A DNA stretch of 64,000 nt, from positions 41,089 through 105,088 of the forward strand of contig JAFMYY010000023.1 of NCBI GenBank assembly GCA_017948555.1, given 5' to 3'. Position numbers and translations under genes: made by a program. Origin of the DNA: Cesiribacteraceae bacterium YIM B00369 (GTDB lineage Bacteria; Bacteroidota; Bacteroidia; Cytophagales; Cyclobacteriaceae). Under the pieces are notes generated by a model. The model was not told the DNA's origin. It did no database searches and saw nothing but the letters and a program-made list of their open reading frames with translations. Position 1 is the stretch's first letter. Each line of letters opens with the position of its first letter. Positions 53,775-62,184 of the stretch are shown here, piece after piece.

Positions 53775-54488
53775 ATGCTTAGAACAACAGAACTACAGAA
53801 GGTATTCCGCACTGAAGAGCTGGAAACCACTGCCCTGCATAAAGTAAACCTTCATGTGCAGAAAGGAGAATTTGTCGCCATTATGGGGCCATCCGGCTGT
53901 GGCAAATCAACACTGCTGAACATTATCGGCCTGCTCGATAATCCGTCAGGAGGAAGCTATGAATTTGACGGAACGGAAGTATCTAACTTTAAGGAGCGCC
54001 ACCGTACTTCTATGCGCAAGGGAAACATAGGTTTTGTATTCCAGAGCTTTAACCTTATCGATGAGCTGAATGTGTATGAGAATGTGGAACTTCCGCTGAT
54101 CTACCTTAAAATGAAAGCCTCTGAACGCAAACAACGGGTGGAAAGTGTGCTGGAGCGCATGAAGATCGGCCACCGCAAAAATCATTTTCCGCAGCAGCTT
54201 TCAGGCGGACAACAGCAGCGCGTAGCAATAGCCAGAGCCGTGGTAGCTAACCCAAAACTAATTCTTGCTGATGAACCTACCGGTAATCTCGACTCCAAAA
54301 ACGGCCTCGAAGTAATGAAGCTCCTCACCGAACTTAATAAGGAGGGCACCACCATTGTAATGGTTACCCACTCCGACAGGGATGCCGGCTTTGCACACAG
54401 GGTAATCAATTTATTCGACGGAAAAATTATTACCGAGGAGCAGAAAAGGAAGCTGGAGGTGATGGACCCTGATGCGGTGGGGGTATAG
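53775..54488 (+). CDS. ABC transporter ATPase (MacB/LolD-like)
   Basis: A 237-residue ATPase with all motifs: Walker A GPSGCGKST, Q-loop FQSFNLIDELNVYENV, signature LSGGQQQRVAIARA, Walker B LILADEPTGNLD and H-loop MVTHSD. It belongs to the LolD/MacB/FtsE group of mechanotransmitting exporters, which pair with FtsX-type permeases. The two permease genes lie 2.6 and 5 kb downstream and share the same direction. Its TAG stop is the first triplet of a repeat element that bounds the GxxExxY gene, so that element entered right at the end of this gene. Confidence 0.95.
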   Translation: MLRTTELQKVFRTEELETTALHKVNLHVQKGEFVAIMGPSGCGKSTLLNIIGLLDNPSGGSYEFDGTEVSNFKERHRTSMRKGNIGFVFQSFNLIDELNVYENVELPLIYLKMKASERKQRVESVLERMKIGHRKNHFPQQLSGGQQQRVAIARAVVANPKLILADEPTGNLDSKNGLEVMKLLTELNKEGTTIVMVTHSDRDAGFAHRVINLFDGKIITEEQKRKLEVMDPDAVGV

Positions 54489-54540
54489 TCTGAACTATGA
54501 TTCGTGTGAATTAATGACAGGCTCTGATTTTTTTGGGGTG
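54486..54540 (+). repeat. Left repeat arm of the GxxExxY element
   Basis: Starting at the ATPase stop codon, about 55 nt (GTCTGAACTATGATT..., ...GGCTCTGATTTTTTTGGGGTG) match an inverted copy at 55014-55069 and, less well, a direct copy at 54957-55008. Roughly three quarters of positions agree by hand alignment. Confidence 0.75.
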
Positions 54541-54565
54541 TTTTTGATTTTTTTGAGTAGAAATT

Positions 54566-54955
54566 ATGCATGTAAATGAAAAGTATCAGTATTCGGCTCT
54601 TACATCTAAAATAATTGGTAGCGCCATGGAGGTTCATAAATTTTTGGGGAATGGCTTTCAGGAGGTGGTTTATCAACGCGCTTTGGCAATTGAGTTTGGG
54701 CTGCAGGGGATTGGTTTTCAACGTGAGTTTGAAATGCCATTGTTTTATAAAGGAGAGCATATTGGTACCCGAAGGGTCGACTTCTTTGTGGAGAATGCAG
54801 TAATGGTAGAAATCAAAGCAGTTATCTTATTGGAAGAGGTGCATTTAGCCCAGGCCATTAACTATCTGAAAGCCTATAAAATGGAGATTGGATTGTTAAT
54901 CAACTTTGGCAGCAAGAGTCTTCAGTTTAAAAGAGTAATGAAGAAAATGTCGTGA
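54566..54955 (+). CDS. GxxExxY protein (PD-(D/E)XK-like)
   Basis: The 129-residue protein carries the naming motif GFQEVVY (G30, E33, Y36) within KIIGSAMEVHKFLGNGFQEVVYQRAL, and then a nuclease-like RRVDFFVENAVMVEIKA with D72, E82 and K84, the spacing of a PD-(D/E)XK core. The C-terminal LAQAINYLKAYKMEIGLLINFGSKSLQFKR is typical. The family is of unknown function; nuclease activity is inferred from the motif. The gene interrupts the ABC cluster between ATPase and permeases and is bounded by inverted repeats, with no SD and 77 nt from the ATPase stop. It looks like an insertion. Confidence 0.85.
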   Translation: MHVNEKYQYSALTSKIIGSAMEVHKFLGNGFQEVVYQRALAIEFGLQGIGFQREFEMPLFYKGEHIGTRRVDFFVENAVMVEIKAVILLEEVHLAQAINYLKAYKMEIGLLINFGSKSLQFKRVMKKMS

Positions 54956-54956
54956 G

Positions 54957-55069
54957 TTGTCTGAAGTATGATTAAATAATTTGATGCCAGGCAATGATTC
55001 TTGAAAGGAAACTCACCTCCTCAAAATCATAGCCCATCATATAATCAGACAAATCATAGTTCAGGACAA
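54957..55069. repeat. Right repeat doublet of the GxxExxY element
   Basis: A direct copy (54957-55008, TTGTCTGAAGTATGATT..., ...GCCAGGCAATGATTCTTG) starts just after the GxxExxY stop. An inverted copy (55014-55069, reading TTGTCCTGAACTATGATT on the minus strand) follows after 5 nt. The two face each other like a REPIN doublet. Confidence 0.7.
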
Positions 55070-55114
55070 TATTGATTTTAAGTAAATACTTAACCACTTT
55101 TTAACAAACAGATT

Positions 55115-56062
55115 ATGAAATCTACATCAAAAATTTTTCTCAGCTTTTTGTCCCTTGCATGGATAATGTCCGGCGCATGTGCGGCATCTATGGAGAATGG
55201 AGGGACGCCTTATCTGACTAAGGATTTTACGGTTAATGGCCCCGGAGATTTGCAGGTGCAGACTTCCGGAGGGAGTATTTCGGTTACTGCACATGCAGGA
55301 AATAAAGTGAAAGTAGAGATGTATGTGCGCAAAGATGGAAAATGGATGATTGCAGGCGATAGGGAAGCAACAGAGCTTCTGGAAGATTTTACCATCGATA
55401 TTTCCCAATCCGGCAGTACCGTAAAGGCTATCGCTGAGCGGGAGAGCTCTTTAGGAGGCTGGTTTAACGTAAATAACACCAGCATTTCATTTACGGTATA
55501 TGTGCCGGAGGAAATGTCTGCCAGCTTAAAAACCAGCGGAGGCTCAATAGTACTGGATGGAGTAAGAGGGAAGCAGGATGTAAATACCAGTGGCGGAAGT
55601 CTGGAACTGAAAAATATTGAGGGAAAGATGGATGCACATACCTCAGGCGGAAGTATCCATATTGAAAGATATGCCGGTAATTTAAATGCGCATACCAGCG
55701 GAGGTTCTATTCACCTTCAGGATGCAAAAGGGGATCTGAAAGTATACACCTCAGGAGGGGGCATCAGGATAAAAAATGTGGAAGGAAGCATTGATGCCAG
55801 CACCAGTGGCGGCGGAATTGAAGCCAATCTCCTGACCCTTACAAAGTACATGAAGCTCCATACCAGTGGCGGCAGCATAAACGCAGTAATCCCCGGAGGA
55901 TTAGGATTAGACCTCGATCTTAAAGGAAACCGTGTAAATACAAAACTGCAAAACTTTAGTGGTGAAGCAGAAAAAGACCGGATCAGAGGAAGCATGAATG
56001 GGGGAGGTATTCCGGTAGTGATGTCCACTTCCGGAGGAAGTGTGAACTTGAAGTATCAGTAG
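55115..56062 (+). CDS. Secreted DUF4097-type beta-repeat protein
   Basis: A 315-residue protein with signal peptide (about 1-24). From residue 45 it consists of repeats of about 20 residues built on TSGGSI (for example VQTSGGSISVTAH, LKTSGGSIVLDGV, AHTSGGSIHIERY, VYTSGGGIRIKNV, LHTSGGSINAVI), which predict a right-handed beta-helix as in DUF4097. No catalytic site is visible. It is exported, probably periplasmic or on the outer membrane. It lies between the ATPase and the permeases, next to a LiaF-like gene, so a role as envelope-stress sensor or effector is plausible but unproven. Confidence 0.85.
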   Translation: MKSTSKIFLSFLSLAWIMSGACAASMENGGTPYLTKDFTVNGPGDLQVQTSGGSISVTAHAGNKVKVEMYVRKDGKWMIAGDREATELLEDFTIDISQSGSTVKAIAERESSLGGWFNVNNTSISFTVYVPEEMSASLKTSGGSIVLDGVRGKQDVNTSGGSLELKNIEGKMDAHTSGGSIHIERYAGNLNAHTSGGSIHLQDAKGDLKVYTSGGGIRIKNVEGSIDASTSGGGIEANLLTLTKYMKLHTSGGSINAVIPGGLGLDLDLKGNRVNTKLQNFSGEAEKDRIRGSMNGGGIPVVMSTSGGSVNLKYQ

Positions 56063-56072
56063 AATGGGTATT

Positions 56073-56162
56073 TGTCTGAATCAGTATTTTCAGGATTAAA
56101 GGATTTTCAGGATCTTTTTTTACTTCTCAATTCCTATAATCCGGCGAATCCTGATTCAGACA
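56073..56162. repeat. Gene-less inverted repeat doublet of the GTCTGAATCAGG family
   Basis: The left arm 56073-56106 (TGTCTGAATCAGTATTTTCA...) and the right arm 56129-56162 read on the minus strand (TGTCTGAATCAGGATTCGCC...) agree at most positions and face each other across about 22 nt. There is no ORF inside. Confidence 0.75.
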
Positions 56163-56241
56163 TTTTTCCCGGACATCCATTACTTCAACAGCCCTGATAA
56201 TAAGCATTAAACTTCACAACTCCTTCCTGAAATTGAACACA

Positions 56242-57018
56242 ATGAACTACTCAAATAAAATCAACAAGTTAAGGCCTTTACTGTTGCTGCTTTTACTGGC
56301 GTCCGGCATTGCATCCTTTCAGCTGGAAAAGGAGGAATTCAGTTTTGCCCAGGAAGTAGAGCTGAAGGATTTGGAAAAACTGCAGGCGGAAATAAAGCTC
56401 AATGCGGGGCAGCTCCATCTTAGTACGCATACATCATCCCGGGCATCATTAGATGCAACTTATACACAGGCAAGGTGGAAGCCGGAGATATTCATGGATC
56501 AGCAAAACAGCAGACTATCCATCCGTCAGCCTGAGGATAAGAATTCAAATATGGAGGACGGGGATCAAAACGCATGGAAGGTGGTATTACCAAAAAAACT
56601 TCCTTCAGATCTCAAAATCATAATGGGGGCTGGCCAGGGTAATGTTAATTTGAGCGGCTCAAGCTTAAACAAAGTAGAAGTGGAAATGGGAGCCGGCCAG
56701 CTGGAATTAAACCTTGCCAATGCTTCTTTGTCCTTACTGAAAGTGAGTGCAGGGGTAGGACAGATGACCATAGACCTGTCGGGCCAACAGGATAAAAACC
56801 TTGAAGCAATTATAAATGGGGGAGTAGGGGCCATTGATCTTGTGCTCCCCCGCCGGACAGGGGTAAGGGTAAAAGCAAATGGCCTGGGAAGTGTAAACTC
56901 TCATGAGCTAAGAAAGGATGGCGGGTATTATGTAAATGACCTGTATGGGGAAACTGCTAACAATATAGAGGTCGAAGTAAATGGTGGTTTGGGAAGTGTA
57001 GAGCTAAGCTTAAAATAG
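56242..57018 (+). CDS. LiaF/toast-rack-like secreted protein
   Basis: From the ATG at 56242 (MNYSNKINKLRPLLLLLLLASG) the protein has 258 residues, with a leader of Leu-rich type. The mature part has beta-rich repeats with GAGQ motifs (IMGAGQGNVNLSGS, EMGAGQLELNLAN, SAGVGQMTIDLSG, NGGVGAIDLVLP, NGGLGSVELSLK), the pattern of DUF2154/LiaF C-terminal or toast-rack domains. LiaF-type domains sense cell-envelope damage by antimicrobial peptides in Firmicutes. Here there is no LiaS or LiaR, but a kinase and regulator pair starts the cluster. It ends three bases before an in-frame TTG of the next gene. Confidence 0.8.
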   Translation: MNYSNKINKLRPLLLLLLLASGIASFQLEKEEFSFAQEVELKDLEKLQAEIKLNAGQLHLSTHTSSRASLDATYTQARWKPEIFMDQQNSRLSIRQPEDKNSNMEDGDQNAWKVVLPKKLPSDLKIIMGAGQGNVNLSGSSLNKVEVEMGAGQLELNLANASLSLLKVSAGVGQMTIDLSGQQDKNLEAIINGGVGAIDLVLPRRTGVRVKANGLGSVNSHELRKDGGYYVNDLYGETANNIEVEVNGGLGSVELSLK

Positions 57019-57084
57019 GACTTGCCTAAGCCCCCTCCACCCTTATTAAGCAATCCAATCAATTTAAAATTTAAACAGCAAGCC

Positions 57085-59403
57085 ATGTGGTTTTCTCAGC
57101 TAAGAAGGTTCTTTCTGCATTTATGGCATCATAAATTATACAGCCTCATTACCATATTTGGATTTGCTGTATCCCTGATGTTTGTGATCCTTATAGGTAC
57201 TTATGTACGGCATCAGCTTTCCGTAGATGGATTTCATGAGCATAAGAGCCGGATATACCGGTTTGTGAATGAGAATGACGGACATTGCCCTCCTCCCATG
57301 GGGAAACGCCTGATGGACATGCTGCCGGAGGTGGAGACCTTTACCCGTTTAAAAGATGAGCAGGGGGTAGTAAAAATTGCTGGTGGACAACAGTTTACTT
57401 TAGATTTTCTGGCCGTCGATTCTGCATTTTTCAGGATGTTTTCTTTCCCCCTGCTGGAAGGTTCTCCCGGGGAAGTATTGAAGGGCAGGCACTCTATAAT
57501 TTTAAGCAAAACCTATGCCCGTAGCCTTTTTGGGGAGAAGTCTCCAATTGGAGAGCAAATCACCCTTAATAAGAACCTGGCCTTTACGGTGACAGGGGTA
57601 ATGGAGGATATGCCGGAGAATACCCACATAAAAAGCAGCAACGCTATTATTAACTTTAATGCCCTGGCAGATATATGGGGTTGGGAAGGGGGGGAGGATG
57701 AATATGGATTTTGTTCATTTGGACTTTATTTCCTTGCCCGGGATAATGCAAACCTACCTGCTAAAGCTGCTTTGGTAGAAGAGGATCTGAGAAAGGATTT
57801 TTGGATTTTTAAGGAGGGCAGGGCAAAGAAAGCTATTTTCGAACCTCTGGAAGAAACCTATTTCAGCCAGACAGGCAGCCCTGCCAAAAAAACCGGCAGT
57901 AAGAGCCAGGTGTTAATATTATCAGGGATAGTTATTTTGATTCTCCTCCTGGCTGTTGCCAACTACATTAACATGACACTTGCCCGGGCCGGTTTCAGAG
58001 GGAAAGAAATTGCGGTTAAAAAATTAGTAGGCAGCTCCCGTAAGCGCCTTTTCTTTCAACTCATTGCCGAGTCCGTGGCCATCATTCTGCTGGCCTTCGT
58101 ATTAACTGTTTTATTAAGTTTGCTGGCCGAACCTTTCGTAAACAATTTATTAGGGATTCGTTTAAGCCTCCTTCAGGATTTCAGTGGAATGACTTTTATT
58201 TCCTTAACAGGCATTCTCCTTTTAACAGGCTTCATCTCAGGACTTGTTCCGGCAATTGCGATTACAAATTTCAAAGCAATAGAGGTGGTAAAGGGCTCCT
58301 TCAGAAGAAAATCGAAGCAGGTTTATGGAAAAGGACTAATTGCTTTTCAATATTGCATTGCCATAGTATTGCTGATAGGTACCTGGATGATCGTGAGGCA
58401 AACACAGTTTTTGCGGGAATATCCTTTGGGCTTTGATCAGCAAAATATTTTGTGGCTTACCAGCAGAATTGATGCAAAAGAAAAGGAAGCATTCAGGGAG
58501 ATATTAAAAAATATACCGGGAGTTGAAAATGTGGCTTATGTGGCCGGAAGTCCGCTGGATGGCGGCAATAACCAATCTTATGTGCATGAAGGAAAGCCGG
58601 TTAGCTTCCAGACTTTTACAGTAGATTCTACTTTTTTTTCAATGCTGAATATCCCATTTACACCTACCGGAGCTGCTTTATCAAAAGAGGCGGTGTGGCT
58701 TAATAAAAAGGCTGTTAAAGTGCTGGAGTTAGAGGAATTACCTGTCAGTTTAAAATGGTATGAAGAGGAATTTCCGGTGTATGGAATTGTGGAAGACTTT
58801 CATTTTAAGAGCCTTTATGAAACCATTGGCCCGGCCGCCATTCTTCAAATGACTCCTGAAGATTACCCCTGGCAGATATTGGTTAAGGTGTCGGGAGCCA
58901 ATATACAGGAAACAGTGAGCAGGATAGAAGAGGCCTACAAAGATTTTACAGGAGGGCAGCCGATGGAACATGGTTTTATGGATGATTCCATCAGTGAATG
59001 GTACCAGCAGGAAGAAAATACAGCAAAGATTATTGGGTTCTTCACGATCCTTGCCATTATTATTTCAGCCCTGGGTGTGCTGGCCATGGCCACCTACTAC
59101 ATCAGGCAAAGGCAGAAGGAGATAGGCGTGAGGAAAGTAAACGGATCAGAAAGCTGGCAGATTCTTATCATGCTCAACAAAGATTTCCTGAAGTGGGTGC
59201 TCCTGGCTTTTATAATAGCCTGCCCTGTTGCCTGGTATGCTGTAGATACCTGGCTTCAAAACTTCCCCTACAGAACCGAAATCCCCTGGTGGATATTTGC
59301 CCTGTCAGGAATTTTTGCCATGGCAGTGGCCCTGCTCACCATCAGCTGGCAGAGCTGGCGGGCTGCCACCAGAAATCCGGTAGAATCCCTGAGGTATGAG
59401 TAG
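57085..59403 (+). CDS. FtsX/MacB-type ABC permease 1
   Basis: From the ATG at 57085 (MWFSQLRRFFLHLWHHKLY) the protein has 772 residues; a TTG 63 nt upstream is in frame but adds a proline-rich, unlikely leader. The order is a first transmembrane helix, a MacB periplasmic domain (IYRFVNENDGHCPPPMGKRLMDMLPEVE), an FtsX domain with three helices (about 270-410), a second periplasmic domain, and a second FtsX set (about 640-770) ending NPVESLRYE. The doubled form is typical of Bacteroidota. It should pair with the ATPase at 53775 and the HlyD-like adaptor. Confidence 0.92.
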   Translation: MWFSQLRRFFLHLWHHKLYSLITIFGFAVSLMFVILIGTYVRHQLSVDGFHEHKSRIYRFVNENDGHCPPPMGKRLMDMLPEVETFTRLKDEQGVVKIAGGQQFTLDFLAVDSAFFRMFSFPLLEGSPGEVLKGRHSIILSKTYARSLFGEKSPIGEQITLNKNLAFTVTGVMEDMPENTHIKSSNAIINFNALADIWGWEGGEDEYGFCSFGLYFLARDNANLPAKAALVEEDLRKDFWIFKEGRAKKAIFEPLEETYFSQTGSPAKKTGSKSQVLILSGIVILILLLAVANYINMTLARAGFRGKEIAVKKLVGSSRKRLFFQLIAESVAIILLAFVLTVLLSLLAEPFVNNLLGIRLSLLQDFSGMTFISLTGILLLTGFISGLVPAIAITNFKAIEVVKGSFRRKSKQVYGKGLIAFQYCIAIVLLIGTWMIVRQTQFLREYPLGFDQQNILWLTSRIDAKEKEAFREILKNIPGVENVAYVAGSPLDGGNNQSYVHEGKPVSFQTFTVDSTFFSMLNIPFTPTGAALSKEAVWLNKKAVKVLELEELPVSLKWYEEEFPVYGIVEDFHFKSLYETIGPAAILQMTPEDYPWQILVKVSGANIQETVSRIEEAYKDFTGGQPMEHGFMDDSISEWYQQEENTAKIIGFFTILAIIISALGVLAMATYYIRQRQKEIGVRKVNGSESWQILIMLNKDFLKWVLLAFIIACPVAWYAVDTWLQNFPYRTEIPWWIFALSGIFAMAVALLTISWQSWRAATRNPVESLRYE

Positions 59404-59448
59404 TGTCTGAATCAGGATTTGTCGGATTTTAGGATTAACCGGATTTGA
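59404..59448 (+). repeat. Single GTCTGAATCAGG repeat after permease 1
   Basis: TGTCTGAATCAGGATTTGTC begins on the base after the permease TAG stop and continues with GGATT-rich sequence. It belongs to the same family as the doublet at 56073-56162. A degenerate inverted partner may lie at about 59478-59513. Confidence 0.6.
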
Positions 59449-59566
59449 TAATGGTAATTACTTTCATTTCCTCTTCTATCATCGGATCAGGATAATAAAG
59501 TTCAAAGCAAAAATAAATTCAGGCATCGTTCTAACCAAAACAACAAATAATAAACACACTAAACCT

Positions 59567-61969
59567 ATGTTCAGAAATCACCTTACAATCGCCTGGAGAA
59601 ATATAGTAAAGGGTAAAATGTACTCCGCCATTAAAATTGGAGGTTTTGCCCTGGGCATAGCCGCCTGCCTCCTGATAGCCTTATTTATCCGGCATGAGCT
59701 GAGTTATGATCAGCATTACCCGGATGGGGGCAGGATTTTCAGAGTGGTTAGAACAAATATTTATGAGGGAGAAGTATATAGGGGCGTTCATAGTGAATCT
59801 CCCCTGGCTGCAGCTTTAAAAGAAGATTATCCTGAAATTGAAAAAGCAGGTTCTTATCTTTCTTCTGAACTTTTTGGTGCAGGCAATGCCCAGATCAGGA
59901 GGGCTGATAGAAAGGAAAGTCTTTATGAGGAGGGGGTTGCCTATGCGGATCAGGACCTGTTAGAAATCCTTCAGATTTCCATGTTATATGGTAATCTGGA
60001 AAATGCCCTTACTGAACCCAAAACAGTGGTAATCAGCAGGAGTAAGGCGGAAAAATATTTTGGAGATGAGAATCCTGTTGGGAAATTTTTAGTCTTCAAT
60101 AATAATGAAGACCAGACTTATAGAATTACCGGAGTGATGGAGGATTTTCCGGACAACTCCCATCTTCATTTCGATTTTTTTCTTACCCTGAAAGAAGCCG
60201 ATTTTTACCAGGGATGGAATGCTCAAAACTACCCTACCTATATAATGGTAAAGCGGGGAACAGATGTAAAACAGCTGGAAAAGAAACTTTCCGGATTAGT
60301 TAAAGAATATATTCAACCGGTAATGATCAGCTATGGGAATCCGGATGCAGAAAAAATTTCAGACATTTTTTGGTTTGAGCTTCAGGCAGTAAAGGATATT
60401 TACCTTCAGCCCGAAGTAGGTGATGGCTTATCCCATGGAGACAGGCGGTTTATCTGGCTGTTTGCAGCTATTGCTTTTTTTATCCTCCTGCTGGCAGGTA
60501 TTAATTTTGTAAATCTTTCCACCGCAAAATCAGCCAACAGGGCAAAAGAAGTCGGGCTCCGGAAAACCATAGGTTCCGGCCGGGGCACACTCATTCAACA
60601 GTTTCTTTTAGAATCTCTGCTTTACAGTTTCATTTCCTTTGGAATAGGTATACTATTAGCAAGTCTATTAATGCCCTGGTTTAATGCCTTAGCCGGAAAA
60701 TCTCTCTCAATTCCATTTTCTGCATGGTGGTTTTTTCCCCTCCTGATTTTTGCGGCCTTTTTAACAGGTATTTTAGCCGGAAGCTATCCGTCGTTTTACC
60801 TTTCAAAATTCCAACCCATCAGTGTATTGAAAGGAAGCCTGAGTAAAGGGAGTAAAGGGTCTGCCATGCGCTCTGTATTAGTGGTATTTCAGTTTACCAC
60901 CTCTATCATTTTGATAATCGGGACCCTGATTATTTACCAGCAAATGAATTACATTCTTAATAAAAAAATTGGTTTCGATAAAGACCAGGTTTTGCTGCTT
61001 CACGGGACTCATACGCTGGGGGATAAAGTACAAACGCTAAAGGAGGCACTCTTACAATTTTCTGATACAAAAAGTGTATCTGTAAGTGACTACCTGCCAG
61101 TTTCAGGGACGAAGAGAAATGGAAATACTTTTAATGTAAATGTTGAGGGGAATGTGCTTCGGGAACCGGCCCAGATCTGGAGAGTAGATCAGGATTATAT
61201 TCAGACTATGGGCATGAAAATTTTGCAGGGAAGAGACTTTTCCTCTGAAATAGCAAGCGACTCCTCCGCCATGATTATAAACGAAACAATGGCTAAAAAT
61301 CTCAACATTAGTCTGCCCTTTGACCCTCATATTAAGAATGGAGACAAATGGAATGTAATAGGAATTGTTCAGGATTTTCATTTCGAGAACCTTAAAGATG
61401 ATATCCGGTCAATTTGCCTGGTATTAGGAAATAGTCCCGGAATTATGTCTGTAAAAGTAAATACTGCAGATATGCCGGTCTTTCTCCATTCTGTTAAGGA
61501 GCTTTGGGATGATTTTGCTCCGGACCAGCCAATCAGGTATTCTTTTCTGGATGATAATTATGCCCGGATGTATGAAGATGTGCAAAGGATGGGTCACATA
61601 TTTACCAGCTTTGCCATGCTGGCCATCATAGTTGCCTGTCTGGGTTTGTTTGCACTCGCCTCTTTTATGACGGAACAGCGTGCTAAAGAAATAAGTGTTC
61701 GCCTGGTATTAGGAGCATCTTTCCGTACTGTTTACCGCTTGCTGACCCTTGATTTTCTGAAACTGGTGGGCATATCCCTGCTGCTTGCATCACCCATTGC
61801 CTGGTTTATGATGCAGCGCTGGCTGGAGGATTTTGCCTACCGGATTGAAATAGGGTGGGAGGTATTCCTGCTGGCAGGGGTGTTGGCGGCAGGTATTGCC
61901 CTCCTTACCATCAGCACTCAGTCTGTCCGTGCTGCCTTGCGGAACCCTGCGGAGAGCTTGAGGACTTAA
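59567..61969 (+). CDS. FtsX/MacB-type ABC permease 2
   Basis: The 800-residue protein starts MFRNHLTIAWRNIVKGKMYSA, followed by the first helix (GGFALGIAACLLIALFI) and a MacB periplasmic domain (HYPDGGRIFRVVRTN...KEDYPEIEKAG). An FtsX module (about 290-420, RAKEVGLRKTIGSGRGTLIQQFLLES), a second periplasmic domain and a last FtsX module (about 675-800, RAKEISVRLVLGASFRTVYRLL) follow, ending NPAESLRT. It is clearly homologous to permease 1 and may form a heterodimer with it. No energy domain is fused, so it relies on the separate ATPase. Confidence 0.94.
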   Translation: MFRNHLTIAWRNIVKGKMYSAIKIGGFALGIAACLLIALFIRHELSYDQHYPDGGRIFRVVRTNIYEGEVYRGVHSESPLAAALKEDYPEIEKAGSYLSSELFGAGNAQIRRADRKESLYEEGVAYADQDLLEILQISMLYGNLENALTEPKTVVISRSKAEKYFGDENPVGKFLVFNNNEDQTYRITGVMEDFPDNSHLHFDFFLTLKEADFYQGWNAQNYPTYIMVKRGTDVKQLEKKLSGLVKEYIQPVMISYGNPDAEKISDIFWFELQAVKDIYLQPEVGDGLSHGDRRFIWLFAAIAFFILLLAGINFVNLSTAKSANRAKEVGLRKTIGSGRGTLIQQFLLESLLYSFISFGIGILLASLLMPWFNALAGKSLSIPFSAWWFFPLLIFAAFLTGILAGSYPSFYLSKFQPISVLKGSLSKGSKGSAMRSVLVVFQFTTSIILIIGTLIIYQQMNYILNKKIGFDKDQVLLLHGTHTLGDKVQTLKEALLQFSDTKSVSVSDYLPVSGTKRNGNTFNVNVEGNVLREPAQIWRVDQDYIQTMGMKILQGRDFSSEIASDSSAMIINETMAKNLNISLPFDPHIKNGDKWNVIGIVQDFHFENLKDDIRSICLVLGNSPGIMSVKVNTADMPVFLHSVKELWDDFAPDQPIRYSFLDDNYARMYEDVQRMGHIFTSFAMLAIIVACLGLFALASFMTEQRAKEISVRLVLGASFRTVYRLLTLDFLKLVGISLLLASPIAWFMMQRWLEDFAYRIEIGWEVFLLAGVLAAGIALLTISTQSVRAALRNPAESLRT

Positions 61970-62184
61970 AAGCTGCTCAAAAGGATCAGGTAGTGCCTGA
62001 GTACCTTGATGTAAAAGTCAGGCTTTTCGCACCGGTGAGGCAGAGGCTATCGAAGCCGGTTCTTTTTCAAAAACAATCTTCGGGAGGATATTTATTTTCA
62101 AATAAAACGCATGTGCTGCAACCACTGAGGGTTCAGTTGCATCTGATATACAGACATCACTCAAACTTTTAAATTTTTTATACC

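Noticed and set aside
61855..62172. Open frame overlapping the end of permease 2
   Set aside because: The permease frame runs to a normal family C-terminus (NPAESLRT); the other frame is a shadow with no homology-like features.
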